DNA of 64,000 bases from Prolixibacteraceae bacterium (GCA_019459525.1 JAIBEY010000013.1:35050-99049); one strand, 5' to 3'; positions 28,623 through 37,474 are shown, numbered from the stretch's first letter. A program made the numbers and translations. The notes: generated by a model from the sequence alone, not told the origin.

Positions 28623-29243
28623 TTAAAAAGTGAATCTACAATTTATTCCTATTAGTTTTTTATCCATACACAAAACAGGTCCAGGTGCCCAATTGATGGT
28701 TAAGTCATCACTGATGTCGAAATTGAAGAAATGAGCATCAACACTGGCATCAATAATATTTACTGCGTAAAAAACTACAGTACCAATCACTACCAAATCC
28801 CGGTTTCTTCGCCAGCCATCTTTTGCACGTCGCAAATTTTCGGTTAGCTGCGCAATATTCTCAGGTTTGAAAAAGCTTGGATTAACCTTCAAATCCAGAT
28901 GAGAATTGGTATAAGGATCATTATCAATAATGTCGGAATAGGCCTGTCTGTATAATGTATATCGTTCGTTGTTAAAGTTAATAAAGTATCCTAAAGTTGC
29001 AAAACCACCATAAACGATCGGAAGTTTCCAGTATTTGCGGTTGTAAATCTGGCCTAAACCGGGCAATACAGCCGAATAGATGGTCGCCTTCCGTGGTGAA
29101 TGTTCAACAGTTGGTTGTTTAGCCGGAATAGAATCGCTGGCATTTTCCTGGCTATACGCAGAAAATCCTGTCGTGAAAAACAGGATTACCAAAACGCAGA
29201 CAATATGGAGTTTGAATGGAGTTATATTTTGTTTTTTAAGCAT
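28623..29243 (-). CDS. DUF5683 exported/membrane protein
   Basis: 206 residues. N-terminal signal sequence (about 13-32), then the DUF5683 core: KATIYSAVLPGLGQIYNRKY, followed by the short hydrophobic span PIVYGGFATLGYFINF, and a second hydrophobic segment near 150-170. The C-terminus ends with a strand (INCRFTF) as outer-membrane proteins often do. Function unknown. The gene overlaps parB by 8 bases and is 9 bases upstream of the transglycosylase gene, showing tight co-transcription. Confidence 0.88.
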   Translation of the reverse strand: MLKKQNITPFKLHIVCVLVILFFTTGFSAYSQENASDSIPAKQPTVEHSPRKATIYSAVLPGLGQIYNRKYWKLPIVYGGFATLGYFINFNNERYTLYRQAYSDIIDNDPYTNSHLDLKVNPSFFKPENIAQLTENLRRAKDGWRRNRDLVVIGTVVFYAVNIIDASVDAHFFNFDISDDLTINWAPGPVLCMDKKLIGINCRFTF

Positions 29244-30120
29244 CTATTTGATCAAGTATTCCTAAAATTCGTTCCAGATCTTTGGTCGATGAAAATGGTA
29301 TGGTGATCTTACCTTTTCCGGTTTGATCCATCTTAAAATCGATTTTCGATTGAAAATATTTACTCAGGTGATTGTATAAATCCTGGTATTCCGTCGGAAA
29401 TTTTTGATTCTTTACTTTTTCTTCAGGTTGAAAGCTGGCTTGATCTTCGTTATAATTTCGGACAATTTCTTCTACGCGCCGAACCGAAAATTCATTCCTA
29501 ATGATCTCATCATAAATCATTAGCTGCATGTCGCTATCCTGAATATTAACCAATGCCCTGGCATGCCCCATCGAAATATTTTTTTCAACGATACCTTTCT
29601 GAATCTTGGCCGGAAGTTTCAGTAATCGCAGGTAATTGGTAACTGTCGAGCGTTTTTTGCCTACCCGGTCGCTCAGGTTTTCCTGCGTAAGCTTACATTC
29701 ATCAATCAATCGCTGGTAGCTAAGTGCTATCTCGATGGCATCGAGGTCCTCGCGCTGAATATTCTCAACCAGGGCCATCTCCAGCATTCCTTCATCATCG
29801 GCAATGCGGACATAGGCCGGAATCGATGTCAGTCCGGCAATTTTTGAGGCTCTGAACCTCCGTTCACCTGCAATGATCTGGTACTGATCTTCATCAATTT
29901 TACGCAGCGTGATGGGCTGAATAATCCCGATTTCTTTAATCGAAGCTGCCAGTTCGTTCAGGGCCTCTTCATCAAATTTAGTACGGGGTTGAAAGGGGTT
30001 TGCGATAATCTTCGAAATCTCGATTTCGTTGATGGAAGATACAATTTCATTGTGTGAAGTAGTGTCAGCTCCATCAATCAAAGCACCCAATCCTCTTCCC
30101 AATGCGCTCTTTTTTGCCAT
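29236..30120 (-). CDS. parB: Chromosome-partitioning protein ParB
   Basis: 294 residues, standard for chromosomal ParB/Spo0J. N-terminal ParA-interaction region (KKSALGRGLGALI), a CTPase/ParB-N domain with IIANPFQPR and the arginine box GERRFRASKIAG, a central helix-turn-helix (NLSDRVGKKRSTVTNYLRLL) that binds parS, and a C-terminal dimerisation domain. It loads as a CTP-dependent clamp at parS and spreads along DNA. It follows parA by 12 bases. Confidence 0.96.
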   Translation of the reverse strand: MAKKSALGRGLGALIDGADTTSHNEIVSSINEIEISKIIANPFQPRTKFDEEALNELAASIKEIGIIQPITLRKIDEDQYQIIAGERRFRASKIAGLTSIPAYVRIADDEGMLEMALVENIQREDLDAIEIALSYQRLIDECKLTQENLSDRVGKKRSTVTNYLRLLKLPAKIQKGIVEKNISMGHARALVNIQDSDMQLMIYDEIIRNEFSVRRVEEIVRNYNEDQASFQPEEKVKNQKFPTEYQDLYNHLSKYFQSKIDFKMDQTGKGKITIPFSSTKDLERILGILDQIDA

Positions 30121-30132
30121 AATTAGAAAGTC

Positions 30133-30933
30133 TTATTCTATGATTTTTTCTGAATTTTTCAATTTTGTCATGCCATTATTCTGCAACAATTCGCGTGCAA
30201 GATTCATATAACTCGAAGCTCCTTTGGATGTTGCATCGTAAAGGATTGCCGGTTGCCCGTAGCTGGGCGCTTCGCTAAGTTTAATGTTACGCTGAATAAC
30301 CGATTCGAATACCATTTCCTGAAAATGCTTTTTTACTTCCTCCTGCACCTGATTGGATAAATTCAGTCGCGAATCATACATGGTAAGCAGAAATCCTTCA
30401 ATCTCCAGTTCAGGATGCAATTTTGTCTGGATAATCTTGATCGTATTCAACAGCTTTCCCAATCCTTCCAAAGCAAAATATTCGCATTGTACCGGAATAA
30501 TAACCGAATCGGCAGCAGTAAGGGCGTTAACTGTTATCAGCCCTAACGATGGCGAACAATCAATAAGAATGAAATCGTAATCACCTCTTATTTTTTCGAT
30601 CACATGGCGTAAAACTTTTTCGCGGTTTGGTAGGTTAAGCATCTCAATTTCGGCTCCTACTAAATCAATGTGAGACGGAATAAGATCTAATCCGGGTATT
30701 TCCGTATTTAATATGATTTTTCTTGGATCAAGCTCATCAACGATACACTCATAAATGCTGGTTTTTACATTTCGAACATCAAATCCAACTCCAGAAGTGG
30801 CATTCGCCTGAGGATCAGCATCAATAATCAGGACTCTATACTCTAAAACGGCCAGACTTGCTGCCAGATTTATCGCAGTGGTTGTTTTTCCAACTCCTCC
30901 TTTTTGGTTAGCAAGTGCAATTACTTTTCCCAT
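30133..30933 (-). CDS. parA: Chromosome-partitioning ATPase ParA (Soj)
   Basis: 266 residues. The deviant Walker A motif KGGVGKTT (residues 11-18), the switch DADPQANAT, and Walker B FILIDCSPSLG mark a chromosomal ParA/Soj ATPase without the extra N-terminal HTH of plasmid types. It binds nucleoid DNA as an ATP dimer and moves ParB-parS complexes. It heads the leftward unit parA-parB-DUF5683-transglycosylase; a -7 promoter match lies 26 bases upstream. Confidence 0.96.
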   Translation of the reverse strand: MGKVIALANQKGGVGKTTTAINLAASLAVLEYRVLIIDADPQANATSGVGFDVRNVKTSIYECIVDELDPRKIILNTEIPGLDLIPSHIDLVGAEIEMLNLPNREKVLRHVIEKIRGDYDFILIDCSPSLGLITVNALTAADSVIIPVQCEYFALEGLGKLLNTIKIIQTKLHPELEIEGFLLTMYDSRLNLSNQVQEEVKKHFQEMVFESVIQRNIKLSEAPSYGQPAILYDATSKGASSYMNLARELLQNNGMTKLKNSEKIIE

Positions 30934-30959
30934 ACAAAAACTACTTATTTGGTAAGTTC

Positions 30960-30967
30960 CAAAGTTA
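30960..30967 (-). promoter_or_regulatory. Bacteroidota -7 promoter element for parA (TAACTTTG on minus strand)
   Basis: Exact TAnnTTTG match 26 bases before the parA ATG, in the 244-base gap after the heptose-kinase gene. I saw no classical parS 16-mer in this gap. Confidence 0.45.
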
Positions 30968-31177
30968 ATATTTTAAACAGAAACAGGTAGTAAATATTTC
31001 TTAATTAAACTAAATTATCTGGTAATATAATGAAAAACAAATTATTGAGTTTGTATATTTTTAAGCTCCAAACCTTCATTCGCAAAACGTATTTCTTAGG
31101 GAAATGTTGTTGTAATTACTTACTCAAACTATAAATTCCCTGATCGACACCACAGTTACCTATTTTATCAAACCTTT

Positions 31178-32176
31178 TTAATCAACCAGTATTTTTAATG
31201 CCTCCTTTTTTAAGTGTTCTTTGTTAATTGGTGCAACTCCGGATTTTTCACATACCAATCCTCCGGCCAGATTAGCCAGTTGCGCCATAAATGAATGAGA
31301 TACTCCTGTTGCTAAACAAAGGCTTGCTGTGGCTATTACCGTATCACCCGCACCCGAAACATCGGCAATGTCTCGAACTTCGGCTGGATAATGCTTCTGG
31401 TCAACACCATTGGTGAAAAATACACCTTGTTCGGATAACGTAATGAAGAGCAACCCAATCTGATTTTTTGCTTTGAATGTTTCAGAGACTACTTTTAACT
31501 CATCCAGGTCGCTTTTTTCAATCTGTAGTTTTAGTCCGTCTTTAAACTCTTTAAAATTGGGTTTGAAGAGGTCAACCTTTTGATAACAATTGAAATTTCT
31601 GCTTTTAGGATCAGCTACGGTTAGGATGTTCTTCGATTTGGCAAGCTCAATACTATTTTTGATTAATCCGGAAGTAATAAAACCTTTGTCGTAATCAACA
31701 AAAATGATGACATCAATATGTTTTTCGCTTACGATTTCGTTGATGCGGTCAAAAACTTTGCTCTCCAATTCGGGATCAATTAAAGTCGATATTTCCTCAT
31801 CAATTCGGCATAGCTGTTGACCTGCGCTGACTATTCGGGTTTTTACGGTTGTCATCCGGGTTGTATCCACGAAAATACCTTCGCTAAACAGGTTGTTTTC
31901 TTTCATTAGCTGAGTGAAAACCCTTCCTTTTTCATCATCGCCAATTACCGAAACGAGAATAGGGTTGGCTCCCAGGGCCTGAATATTTAGAGAAACATTG
32001 CCAGCGCCACCTAGCCTGTTTTCTTGTTTGGTAACCGTCACAATTGGAACAGGTGCTTCGGGCGAGATTCGGTCGGTTTTTCCCCATAAATAGCTATCAA
32101 CCATAGCGTCACCTATAATTAATACATTTAATTCCGAAAATTTATTGAAAACCTGTTCGATATAGTCTCTTTTCAC
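31178..32176 (-). CDS. rfaE1: RfaE1-type D-glycero-D-manno-heptose-7-phosphate kinase (PfkB family)
   Basis: 332 residues, a complete PfkB-type sugar kinase. Features: VLIIGDAMVDSYLWG, the HldE-like ISPEAPVPIV, LGGAGNVSLNI, and the catalytic anion hole DVSGAGDTVIAT with its Asp base. These match the kinase half of HldE/RfaE, which makes heptose-1,7-bisphosphate for lipopolysaccharide or S-layer heptose. The cytidylyltransferase half is absent, so the second activity must be encoded elsewhere. A terminator and a promoter sit between it and the upstream region, so it has its own transcript. Confidence 0.87.
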   Translation of the reverse strand: MKRDYIEQVFNKFSELNVLIIGDAMVDSYLWGKTDRISPEAPVPIVTVTKQENRLGGAGNVSLNIQALGANPILVSVIGDDEKGRVFTQLMKENNLFSEGIFVDTTRMTTVKTRIVSAGQQLCRIDEEISTLIDPELESKVFDRINEIVSEKHIDVIIFVDYDKGFITSGLIKNSIELAKSKNILTVADPKSRNFNCYQKVDLFKPNFKEFKDGLKLQIEKSDLDELKVVSETFKAKNQIGLLFITLSEQGVFFTNGVDQKHYPAEVRDIADVSGAGDTVIATASLCLATGVSHSFMAQLANLAGGLVCEKSGVAPINKEHLKKEALKILVD

Positions 32177-32195
32177 TTCCTGTTTTTTTGTTGCG

Positions 32196-32203
32196 CAAAA
32201 ATA
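32196..32203 (-). promoter_or_regulatory. Bacteroidota -7 promoter element for the heptose kinase (TATTTTTG on minus strand)
   Basis: Exact TAnnTTTG match 19 bases before the ATG, with TTTTGCG about 15 bases further upstream as a possible -33 element. It lies just after the minus-strand terminator at 32253-32294. Confidence 0.5.
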
Positions 32204-32252
32204 GTAAAATTAAGTGCGCAAAAATGAGAGGTAGAGGAAATGCAGGGAGTAT

Positions 32253-32294
32253 AAAAACACGAATGGGAACAATCCTTTCAGATAGTTCCCATTC
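32253..32294 (-). terminator. Intrinsic terminator ahead of the heptose-kinase promoter
   Basis: GAATGGGAAC/GTTCCCATTC makes a perfect 10-bp stem with a 14-base loop; on the minus strand it is followed by GTGTTTTTATA. It must end a leftward transcript that begins in the gene-free region to its right, or runs in from the YkgJ gene 700 bases away. Confidence 0.75.
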
Positions 32295-32981
32295 ACTTTT
32301 GGTCAATCCGAAGATTTTCCTCAGTGCCAGACTACGGTTATTCAAGCTGGCTGCTCCATCCGGTTTCTCCAACCATTTTTTGCAACCTCGAGCTTTCCTG
32401 TATTGCTTGTTACAGCATTACGTTCCAGCTGTTCATTCAACTATTCCGAAGAAATGTTTTCCTGAACGAAGTTCCTTTTTTAGCCACCCTTATTTCAACA
32501 TTTCTTGCGATTTGCTGAAAGGTGAAAAACTACTACCGATCCGAAGATCATTTCGTTTTCAGTGCGACACCAAAGAAACTAAAGCCTCTTTTTTGTCTCC
32601 TGCTTTTTTTTGAACCAACATTAATTTGAACGTTGTTACGATCATTTGTTTTGTTGATGAACCTCTGCATTACTGTTTTGGTTCGAACTTCAGCTTTTAC
32701 AGAGCGCAGATCCGAAGATCCGGTTGATCGGGTTTTAGATACAATTAAGTATCTTCTTCCTTTTCCATTCTTTCAAAGCAGCTTTTTATCGCTCGTCTGA
32801 TGATATAAAGTTAAAACATTTAATACCCTAAAGTCAAGCTTTTTAGCGAAATTGATTCAACTTTGTTTGCTCCGGAGTTATAAACAATTGTTGAAAACTA
32901 TTTTCGATGTTAAGTGGTTGTTTAGTAGTGTTTTGGTGTATATTTTTCTGACCTTTTTCAGGTTGTTAACAATTTTGACAA
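32295..32981 (-). ncRNA. Gene-free region with UUCG-capped hairpins: candidate non-coding RNA
   Basis: About 690 bases without a credible reading frame. Read on the minus strand it holds four C(UUCG)G-type loops: GATC-UUCG-GATC at 32709-32720 and again at 32538-32549, AAUC-UUCG-GAUU at 32305-32316, and a weaker UUC-UUCG-GAA at 32444-32453. It ends at the strong terminator at 32253-32294. Stable tetraloops plus a terminator are the marks of a structured RNA. I could not match it to RNase P RNA, tmRNA, SRP RNA or a tRNA by eye, and no exact -7 promoter was found on the minus strand; the boundaries given are the whole gap, not mapped ends. A decayed gene is the alternative. Confidence 0.3.
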
Positions 32982-33650
32982 TCAAAAATTTGGTTGATTA
33001 TTCTTTAAAACAATCCTTAATCCATCTTCCATTCTGAATTCTGCCGTTTCGATGCCAAATTCTTTCAGTGCTGCCCTAAACCCTTCATTCATCATACGTC
33101 CGGCCCGTAACGGAAAATCAATTAATGCAGGGAAATTATCCTCATTTTCGGGATGTTGGTAGAACTCCAGGCAGGTTTCCAGTTTGGTTGAAAGGTATAT
33201 TCTACATGCCATAGGCCTGGCAGCATATATGGAGCATGCCCCGTTTTTTAATAAAGGGCATGGTGCTTTAAATTTCAGGATTTCAGCTTCGGTGAGTTCT
33301 GATGTACGGGCATATTTGGTTTCTGTCCGTTCGGTCAATCCGGCAAGTTCTTCGTCAGAAAAACTCTTTTTTATCTGTTCCGAAAGAAAATGCAGCTCGT
33401 ATGAATTGGCATAAACTGCCTGATGACAGCACCAATGGCAACCTTTATGACAGGCTACACCAATTTTTTGCCGTTCGGCCAGGTCAACGATCGAATCATT
33501 TAACCCATCGATAGCTTCGTACATCGACCGTATTGCTGCGAATAACGATTCGTTTGAAAACCCTTGCTGAATAGAAGATTGTACCAACAGGTAACCATCA
33601 GAATAAAAAATACGGTCGTTTTCGGTAAAGTGTTTGTGATCAGAAACCAT
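32982..33650 (-). CDS. YkgJ family cysteine-cluster protein
   Basis: 222 residues. The cysteine pattern is that of the YkgJ zinc/iron-chelating domain: GVACHKGCHWCCHQAV (C-x3-C-x2-CC), then PCPLLKNGACSIYAARPMACR about 80 residues later. Such proteins are predicted to bind a metal or Fe-S cluster; most are uncharacterised, though one subgroup modifies flagellin. Nothing nearby points to a particular target. It is divergent from the nuclease gene, with a -7 element 20 bases upstream. Confidence 0.88.
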   Translation of the reverse strand: MVSDHKHFTENDRIFYSDGYLLVQSSIQQGFSNESLFAAIRSMYEAIDGLNDSIVDLAERQKIGVACHKGCHWCCHQAVYANSYELHFLSEQIKKSFSDEELAGLTERTETKYARTSELTEAEILKFKAPCPLLKNGACSIYAARPMACRIYLSTKLETCLEFYQHPENEDNFPALIDFPLRAGRMMNEGFRAALKEFGIETAEFRMEDGLRIVLKNNQPNF

Positions 33651-33669
33651 CTGTTTGTAATTTTTCTGG

Positions 33670-33677
33670 CAAAAATA
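33670..33677 (-). promoter_or_regulatory. Bacteroidota -7 promoter element (TATTTTTG on minus strand)
   Basis: Exact TAnnTTTG match 19 bases before the YkgJ-type gene start, in the divergent 91-base spacer to the nuclease gene. Confidence 0.4.
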
Positions 33678-33741
33678 ATTTTAGTTTTCAGGAAAGGCTG
33701 TATTTTGGTATTTTATTTTCGAAACGAAAAATACTACACCC

Positions 33742-34626
33742 GTGAGAATTTGTTCCGCTATTTTGCTCTTGATATTATCCCATTTTTTGTATGCCCAATC
33801 AGTTGATTACATTCCTTCTCCAGCCAAAGACCTTGTTAAACACGCGTACTATATGTTGTCGTATAACGAAAGGTACGAACAGGCCAATTGGGTTTATTAC
33901 AGCTTAACCGACAGCATGGTTCTGAATGGGGGAGAGGAACGGAGTAACAGTTTTAAAATGGACAAATTGGTTCCAACTGTGTCCGCCAAATCCTCGGATT
34001 ATACCAAGAGCGGCTATGATCGCGGTCATTTATGCCCAGCGGCAGACATGGGTTTTAGTCCGGTAGCCATGCAGGAAAGCTTTCTGATGTCGAACATTTC
34101 GCCTCAGACCCCTGAATTTAATCGTGGAATCTGGAAAGAACTGGAGACAACTGTGCGCGATTGGGCAAGAAAGGAGCTACAGATTTATGTGGTTACAGGC
34201 CCTGTTTTTAAAGATAATAAAGGATCGATCGGAAAAGAAGAAGTTCTTGTGCCGGGATACTATTTTAAGGTGATTTTTGATGCTACCGATCAGCCACGCA
34301 TGATTGCTTTTGTATTGCCAAACGAAAAGAGCGACAGGCCCTTGACTGATTTTGTAGTTACAACTGATGAGGCGGAGAAATTGGCCGGATTTGATTTTTT
34401 TTCGCAATTGCCTGACGATGTGGAATTCAAACTTGAAAGCAAGGCCGATCTTTCAGGTTGGTTTACTGGCTATGCTCCTGAAACCCCTATCGCGAAGATG
34501 GCGGATCAAGCTGAACGTAAATCAGAAGCACCCCAATCCGATTTATATTTTTATCTGGTATTGGTTGGTGTAATCGTTCTGGTCATTCTTTTCGTAACTA
34601 TTAAGGGCCGAAAAAGAAGGAGATAG
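33742..34626 (+). CDS. DNA/RNA non-specific endonuclease (NucA family) with C-terminal membrane anchor
   Basis: 294 residues from a GTG start. A signal peptide (about 1-18, ending FLYAQ) leads into the beta-beta-alpha-metal nuclease fold: GYDRGHLCPAADM with catalytic H96, then SNISPQTPEFNRGIW with metal ligand asparagine N127. The nuclease would cut DNA and RNA with Mg2+ in the periplasm or outside. Unlike most NucA proteins, residues ~269-287 form a hydrophobic helix followed by the basic tail KGRKRRR, so the enzyme is probably tethered to the inner membrane facing the periplasm. No immunity-type partner is adjacent. It converges with the PAS-kinase block 9 bases away. Confidence 0.88.
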   Translation: MRICSAILLLILSHFLYAQSVDYIPSPAKDLVKHAYYMLSYNERYEQANWVYYSLTDSMVLNGGEERSNSFKMDKLVPTVSAKSSDYTKSGYDRGHLCPAADMGFSPVAMQESFLMSNISPQTPEFNRGIWKELETTVRDWARKELQIYVVTGPVFKDNKGSIGKEEVLVPGYYFKVIFDATDQPRMIAFVLPNEKSDRPLTDFVVTTDEAEKLAGFDFFSQLPDDVEFKLESKADLSGWFTGYAPETPIAKMADQAERKSEAPQSDLYFYLVLVGVIVLVILFVTIKGRKRRR

Positions 34627-34635
34627 CCGTATTTA

Positions 34636-36897
34636 CTATTCCATAATTTTTTTAATCGGAATTGTAAAACTAAAATCAGAATACTTATTGAGTTCCGATT
34701 CAACACGAATTGTTCCGCCAAGTAATTCCACCAGGTTTTTAGAAATAGCTAATCCTAATCCATTTCCTCCATATTTACGTGTTCTGGCAGCATCAACCTG
34801 CCTGAAACGTTCAAAAATAGTTTGATGGTGTTCAGGGGCAATTCCAATTCCGGTATCTTTCACATGAAATTCAATCATTTCATTTTTAACGTTAAATCCG
34901 ATCTCGATATATCCTTTATTTGTGAATTTTAATGCGTTGCCAATCAGGTTACTAAATATTTGTTTTATCCGGTATAAATCGCTTTCGATGATAATGTCGG
35001 AAGCTTGAACCGAGCTTTGATCAATGCGAATTTCGATACCTTTCAAGCTAGCCTTACTGCTAAAATCGGTTACTAAATCGGCTAATAATCTTTCTGTTGA
35101 TATCAATTCTTTCCTGATCTTCATTTGCCGGGCTTCGAGTATCGAGAAATCCATAATGTCGCTGATAATAACCAATAAGCTATTCCCATTATCAATAATG
35201 GTTTTAATGAAATCAGCTTTTTGCACTTCGTCAAAATCGTCATCGCTTAACAATTCGGAAAAGCCAATGATACTGTTGAGCGGTGTGCGTATTTCGTGCG
35301 ACATATTGGCCAGAAATGCCGATTTTAGCCGGTCGCTTTCTTCTGCTTTCTCTTTTGCCTCAATTAACTCCGCCTGCATGAGCTTCCTTTCCGAGATATC
35401 TTCTTTAATGGCAATGTAGTTGGTTATTATGCCTTTTTCATTCTTTATGGAAGTTAGTATGACCGATTCCCAGAATACGGAGCCATCTTTCTTTTTGTTC
35501 AGAAGCTCTTTTTTCCAGATTCCTCCTGAACTGATAGTTTCCCAAAGATCGTTGTATGTTTCGGGAGACATTTGGTCGGATCTCAGAATTCTTGCATGTT
35601 TCCCGATAACGTCTTCAGGAAGGTAGCCGGTTGTTTCGGTAAATTTGGGATTAATATACTCAATGATTCCGCTTGTATCTGTTATTTCGATGGATGCAGG
35701 GCTCTGCTCAATTCCCTTCGATAATTTCAAAATCTTTTCCTGAGCTTGCTTCTGTTCTGTAATGTCGCGGCCAATACCCACCAATCCTATAATCTTGCTA
35801 TTTTCATCGGAGAGAGGTATTTTTGAGGTTAGCAACCAGCGTTGGTTCCCGTATTTATCAAAAAAATCTTCTTCCCGGTTTATTACAGGTTCGCCGGTAT
35901 CAATAACTATTTTGTCGTCAGCATAACCTCGTGCACCAATTTCATTATTAAAGGTATCTAAATCAGTTTTCCCGATGACATCTTTTTCTGATTGTGCTCC
36001 AATGATTTCTAAATCGGCGCGGTTTGCAATTACTTTTCTGCATTCCACATCTTTCACATAGATGGTCACGGGTAAATTATCAATCAGTGTGCGTAATAGC
36101 TTGCGTTCGCGTGTCAGTTTTTCTTCGGCTCTTTTTCGTTTTGTAATATCGTTAATTAAAACATGTTTGGCATTTCGTTGGTTGAATACGATGGGATGCG
36201 AAATGGTTTCCACAAAAATCAGTTCGCCATTTTTCTTTTTGTGAGTCCATTCTCCGGCTTGGTTCGGGTGTTGATCACTATGCTGAATGATTTCAATAAG
36301 TTTTGCAATTTCATTTTCAGGACGGATGTCTTTTATCGTCATCGAAAGAAATTCATCCTGATTGTAACCGTAATGCTTCACTGCCGCTTCGTTAACTTCA
36401 AGAAAGAAAAGGGTATCTGCATCGTAAATCCACATGGGTTGCGGATTGTTGTGAAACATGTACCGATATTTTGCTTCGTTAACGCGTATCGTTTCAATGG
36501 CCTCCATTCGTTCCTGCCTGATTTTACGTTGTTCCAGCGCATTCAGAACCGAAGAACCCAGTCGTTTTAGGGAATCTTTCAGTACATAATCGATGGCACC
36601 GGCTTTCATGCATTCAACCGCAGTATCTTCATTAATAGAGCCTGTTACCATAATAAACGGGGTAAGCGGACATACTTCCTGAGCAATTTTAAGAGCCGAG
36701 AGTCCATCGAATGATGGCATATTGTAATCAGAAATAATGATATCCGGGAGGTATGATTTTAATACTTCCAGATAGGCACTCCTGTTATCGACGATTTCGA
36801 ATTTGCATAATGGTAATACTTTCTTTATTTCCCGTATGTTGAGTTCCGCATCATGTGTTTCGTCCTCAACCAATAATACACGATAGGTTTGATTCAT
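34636..36897 (-). CDS. Hybrid sensor: receiver-PAS-PAS-PAS-histidine kinase
   Basis: 753 residues, soluble. An N-terminal receiver (1-~120) has phospho-acceptor D57 in IIISDYNMPS and a switch region VTGS. Three PAS/PAC modules follow at about 140-255, 265-385 and 390-505, each ending in a DITxRK-type boundary. HisKA carries H534 in ANMSHEIRTPL; HATPase has NLIGNALKFT, DTGIGI and GNGLGL. The receiver is at the N-terminus, so it likely takes phosphate from another kinase and changes its own kinase activity, or acts as an input switch. It is the last gene of the five-gene PAS block, 40 bases after the single-domain receiver. Confidence 0.92.
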   Translation of the reverse strand: MNQTYRVLLVEDETHDAELNIREIKKVLPLCKFEIVDNRSAYLEVLKSYLPDIIISDYNMPSFDGLSALKIAQEVCPLTPFIMVTGSINEDTAVECMKAGAIDYVLKDSLKRLGSSVLNALEQRKIRQERMEAIETIRVNEAKYRYMFHNNPQPMWIYDADTLFFLEVNEAAVKHYGYNQDEFLSMTIKDIRPENEIAKLIEIIQHSDQHPNQAGEWTHKKKNGELIFVETISHPIVFNQRNAKHVLINDITKRKRAEEKLTRERKLLRTLIDNLPVTIYVKDVECRKVIANRADLEIIGAQSEKDVIGKTDLDTFNNEIGARGYADDKIVIDTGEPVINREEDFFDKYGNQRWLLTSKIPLSDENSKIIGLVGIGRDITEQKQAQEKILKLSKGIEQSPASIEITDTSGIIEYINPKFTETTGYLPEDVIGKHARILRSDQMSPETYNDLWETISSGGIWKKELLNKKKDGSVFWESVILTSIKNEKGIITNYIAIKEDISERKLMQAELIEAKEKAEESDRLKSAFLANMSHEIRTPLNSIIGFSELLSDDDFDEVQKADFIKTIIDNGNSLLVIISDIMDFSILEARQMKIRKELISTERLLADLVTDFSSKASLKGIEIRIDQSSVQASDIIIESDLYRIKQIFSNLIGNALKFTNKGYIEIGFNVKNEMIEFHVKDTGIGIAPEHHQTIFERFRQVDAARTRKYGGNGLGLAISKNLVELLGGTIRVESELNKYSDFSFTIPIKKIME

Positions 36898-36937
36898 AAT
36901 GATTTAAAATCTTGTTACAAGACTCGTTTCCGAAAGG

Positions 36938-37384
36938 TCAATTTTTTAGAGGTTCGTTCACCAAAAGCCAGTACAGGCCTGTTTGCGACATGGCATTCAG
37001 AAAATCATCAAAATTAACGGGTTTAACTACATAACTGTTTACTCCTAATTCGTAAGCTTTTTTAATGTCAGGATCCTCGCGTGAGGAGGTAATCATCACT
37101 ACCGGTAACGATTTTGTCAATAAGTTTGATTTGATTTCCTGAAGTACCTCCAGTCCACTGATTTTGGGTAGTTTAAGATCCAGAAATATAACTTTAGGAG
37201 ACTTACTGAAATCGCGGCCTGCAAACTTCCCTTTACAAAAAATGAAATCAAGAGCCTCCGCTCCGTCTTCTGCAATACAGATTTTATTTGCCAGATTATG
37301 CTTTCGAAGTGCACGGATGGTTAATTCTGCATCTTGCGGATTATCCTCTACAATAAGAATTTCAACAGCATTGAAGTCTTCCAT
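36938..37384 (-). CDS. Single-domain response regulator (Rcp1-like)
   Basis: 148 residues, receiver only. Acidic pocket in [11 protein letters not shown], phospho-acceptor D69 in IFLDLKLPK, Thr switch in MITSS and Lys in [11 protein letters not shown]. The sequence type is that of Rcp1-like regulators that partner phytochrome- and PAS-type kinases; they have no output domain and usually pass phosphate on. It lies between the LytS-type kinase (90 bases upstream) and the hybrid kinase (40 bases downstream), so its partners are probably the block's kinases. Confidence 0.92.
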   Translation of the reverse strand: MEDFNAVEILIVEDNPQDAELTIRALRKHNLANKICIAEDGAEALDFIFCKGKFAGRDFSKSPKVIFLDLKLPKISGLEVLQEIKSNLLTKSLPVVMITSSREDPDIKKAYELGVNSYVVKPVNFDDFLNAMSQTGLYWLLVNEPLKN

Positions 37385-37474
37385 AATCCTGAAATTTGAT
37401 TTTCTACGAATAGCTAAATATAGTAAAATTTTAAAGTATTCCGGATGTGGGGTTTTAATCGATCAGTCAATCAA

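Noticed and set aside
32142..32372. 76-codon minus-strand frame overlapping the heptose-kinase start
   Set aside because: It crosses both the terminator at 32253-32294 and the kinase promoter, and shows no recognisable protein family.
32188..32613. 141-codon plus-strand frame in the gene-free region
   Set aside because: Composition is unlike the genome's proteins (rich in Ser, Phe, Cys and Arg), and it runs through the minus-strand terminator and UUCG hairpins. It is more likely chance.
32600..32760. tRNA-like T-loop word (GGTTCGAAC near 32680)
   Set aside because: There is no matching acceptor stem, anticodon arm or CCA-side pairing around it.
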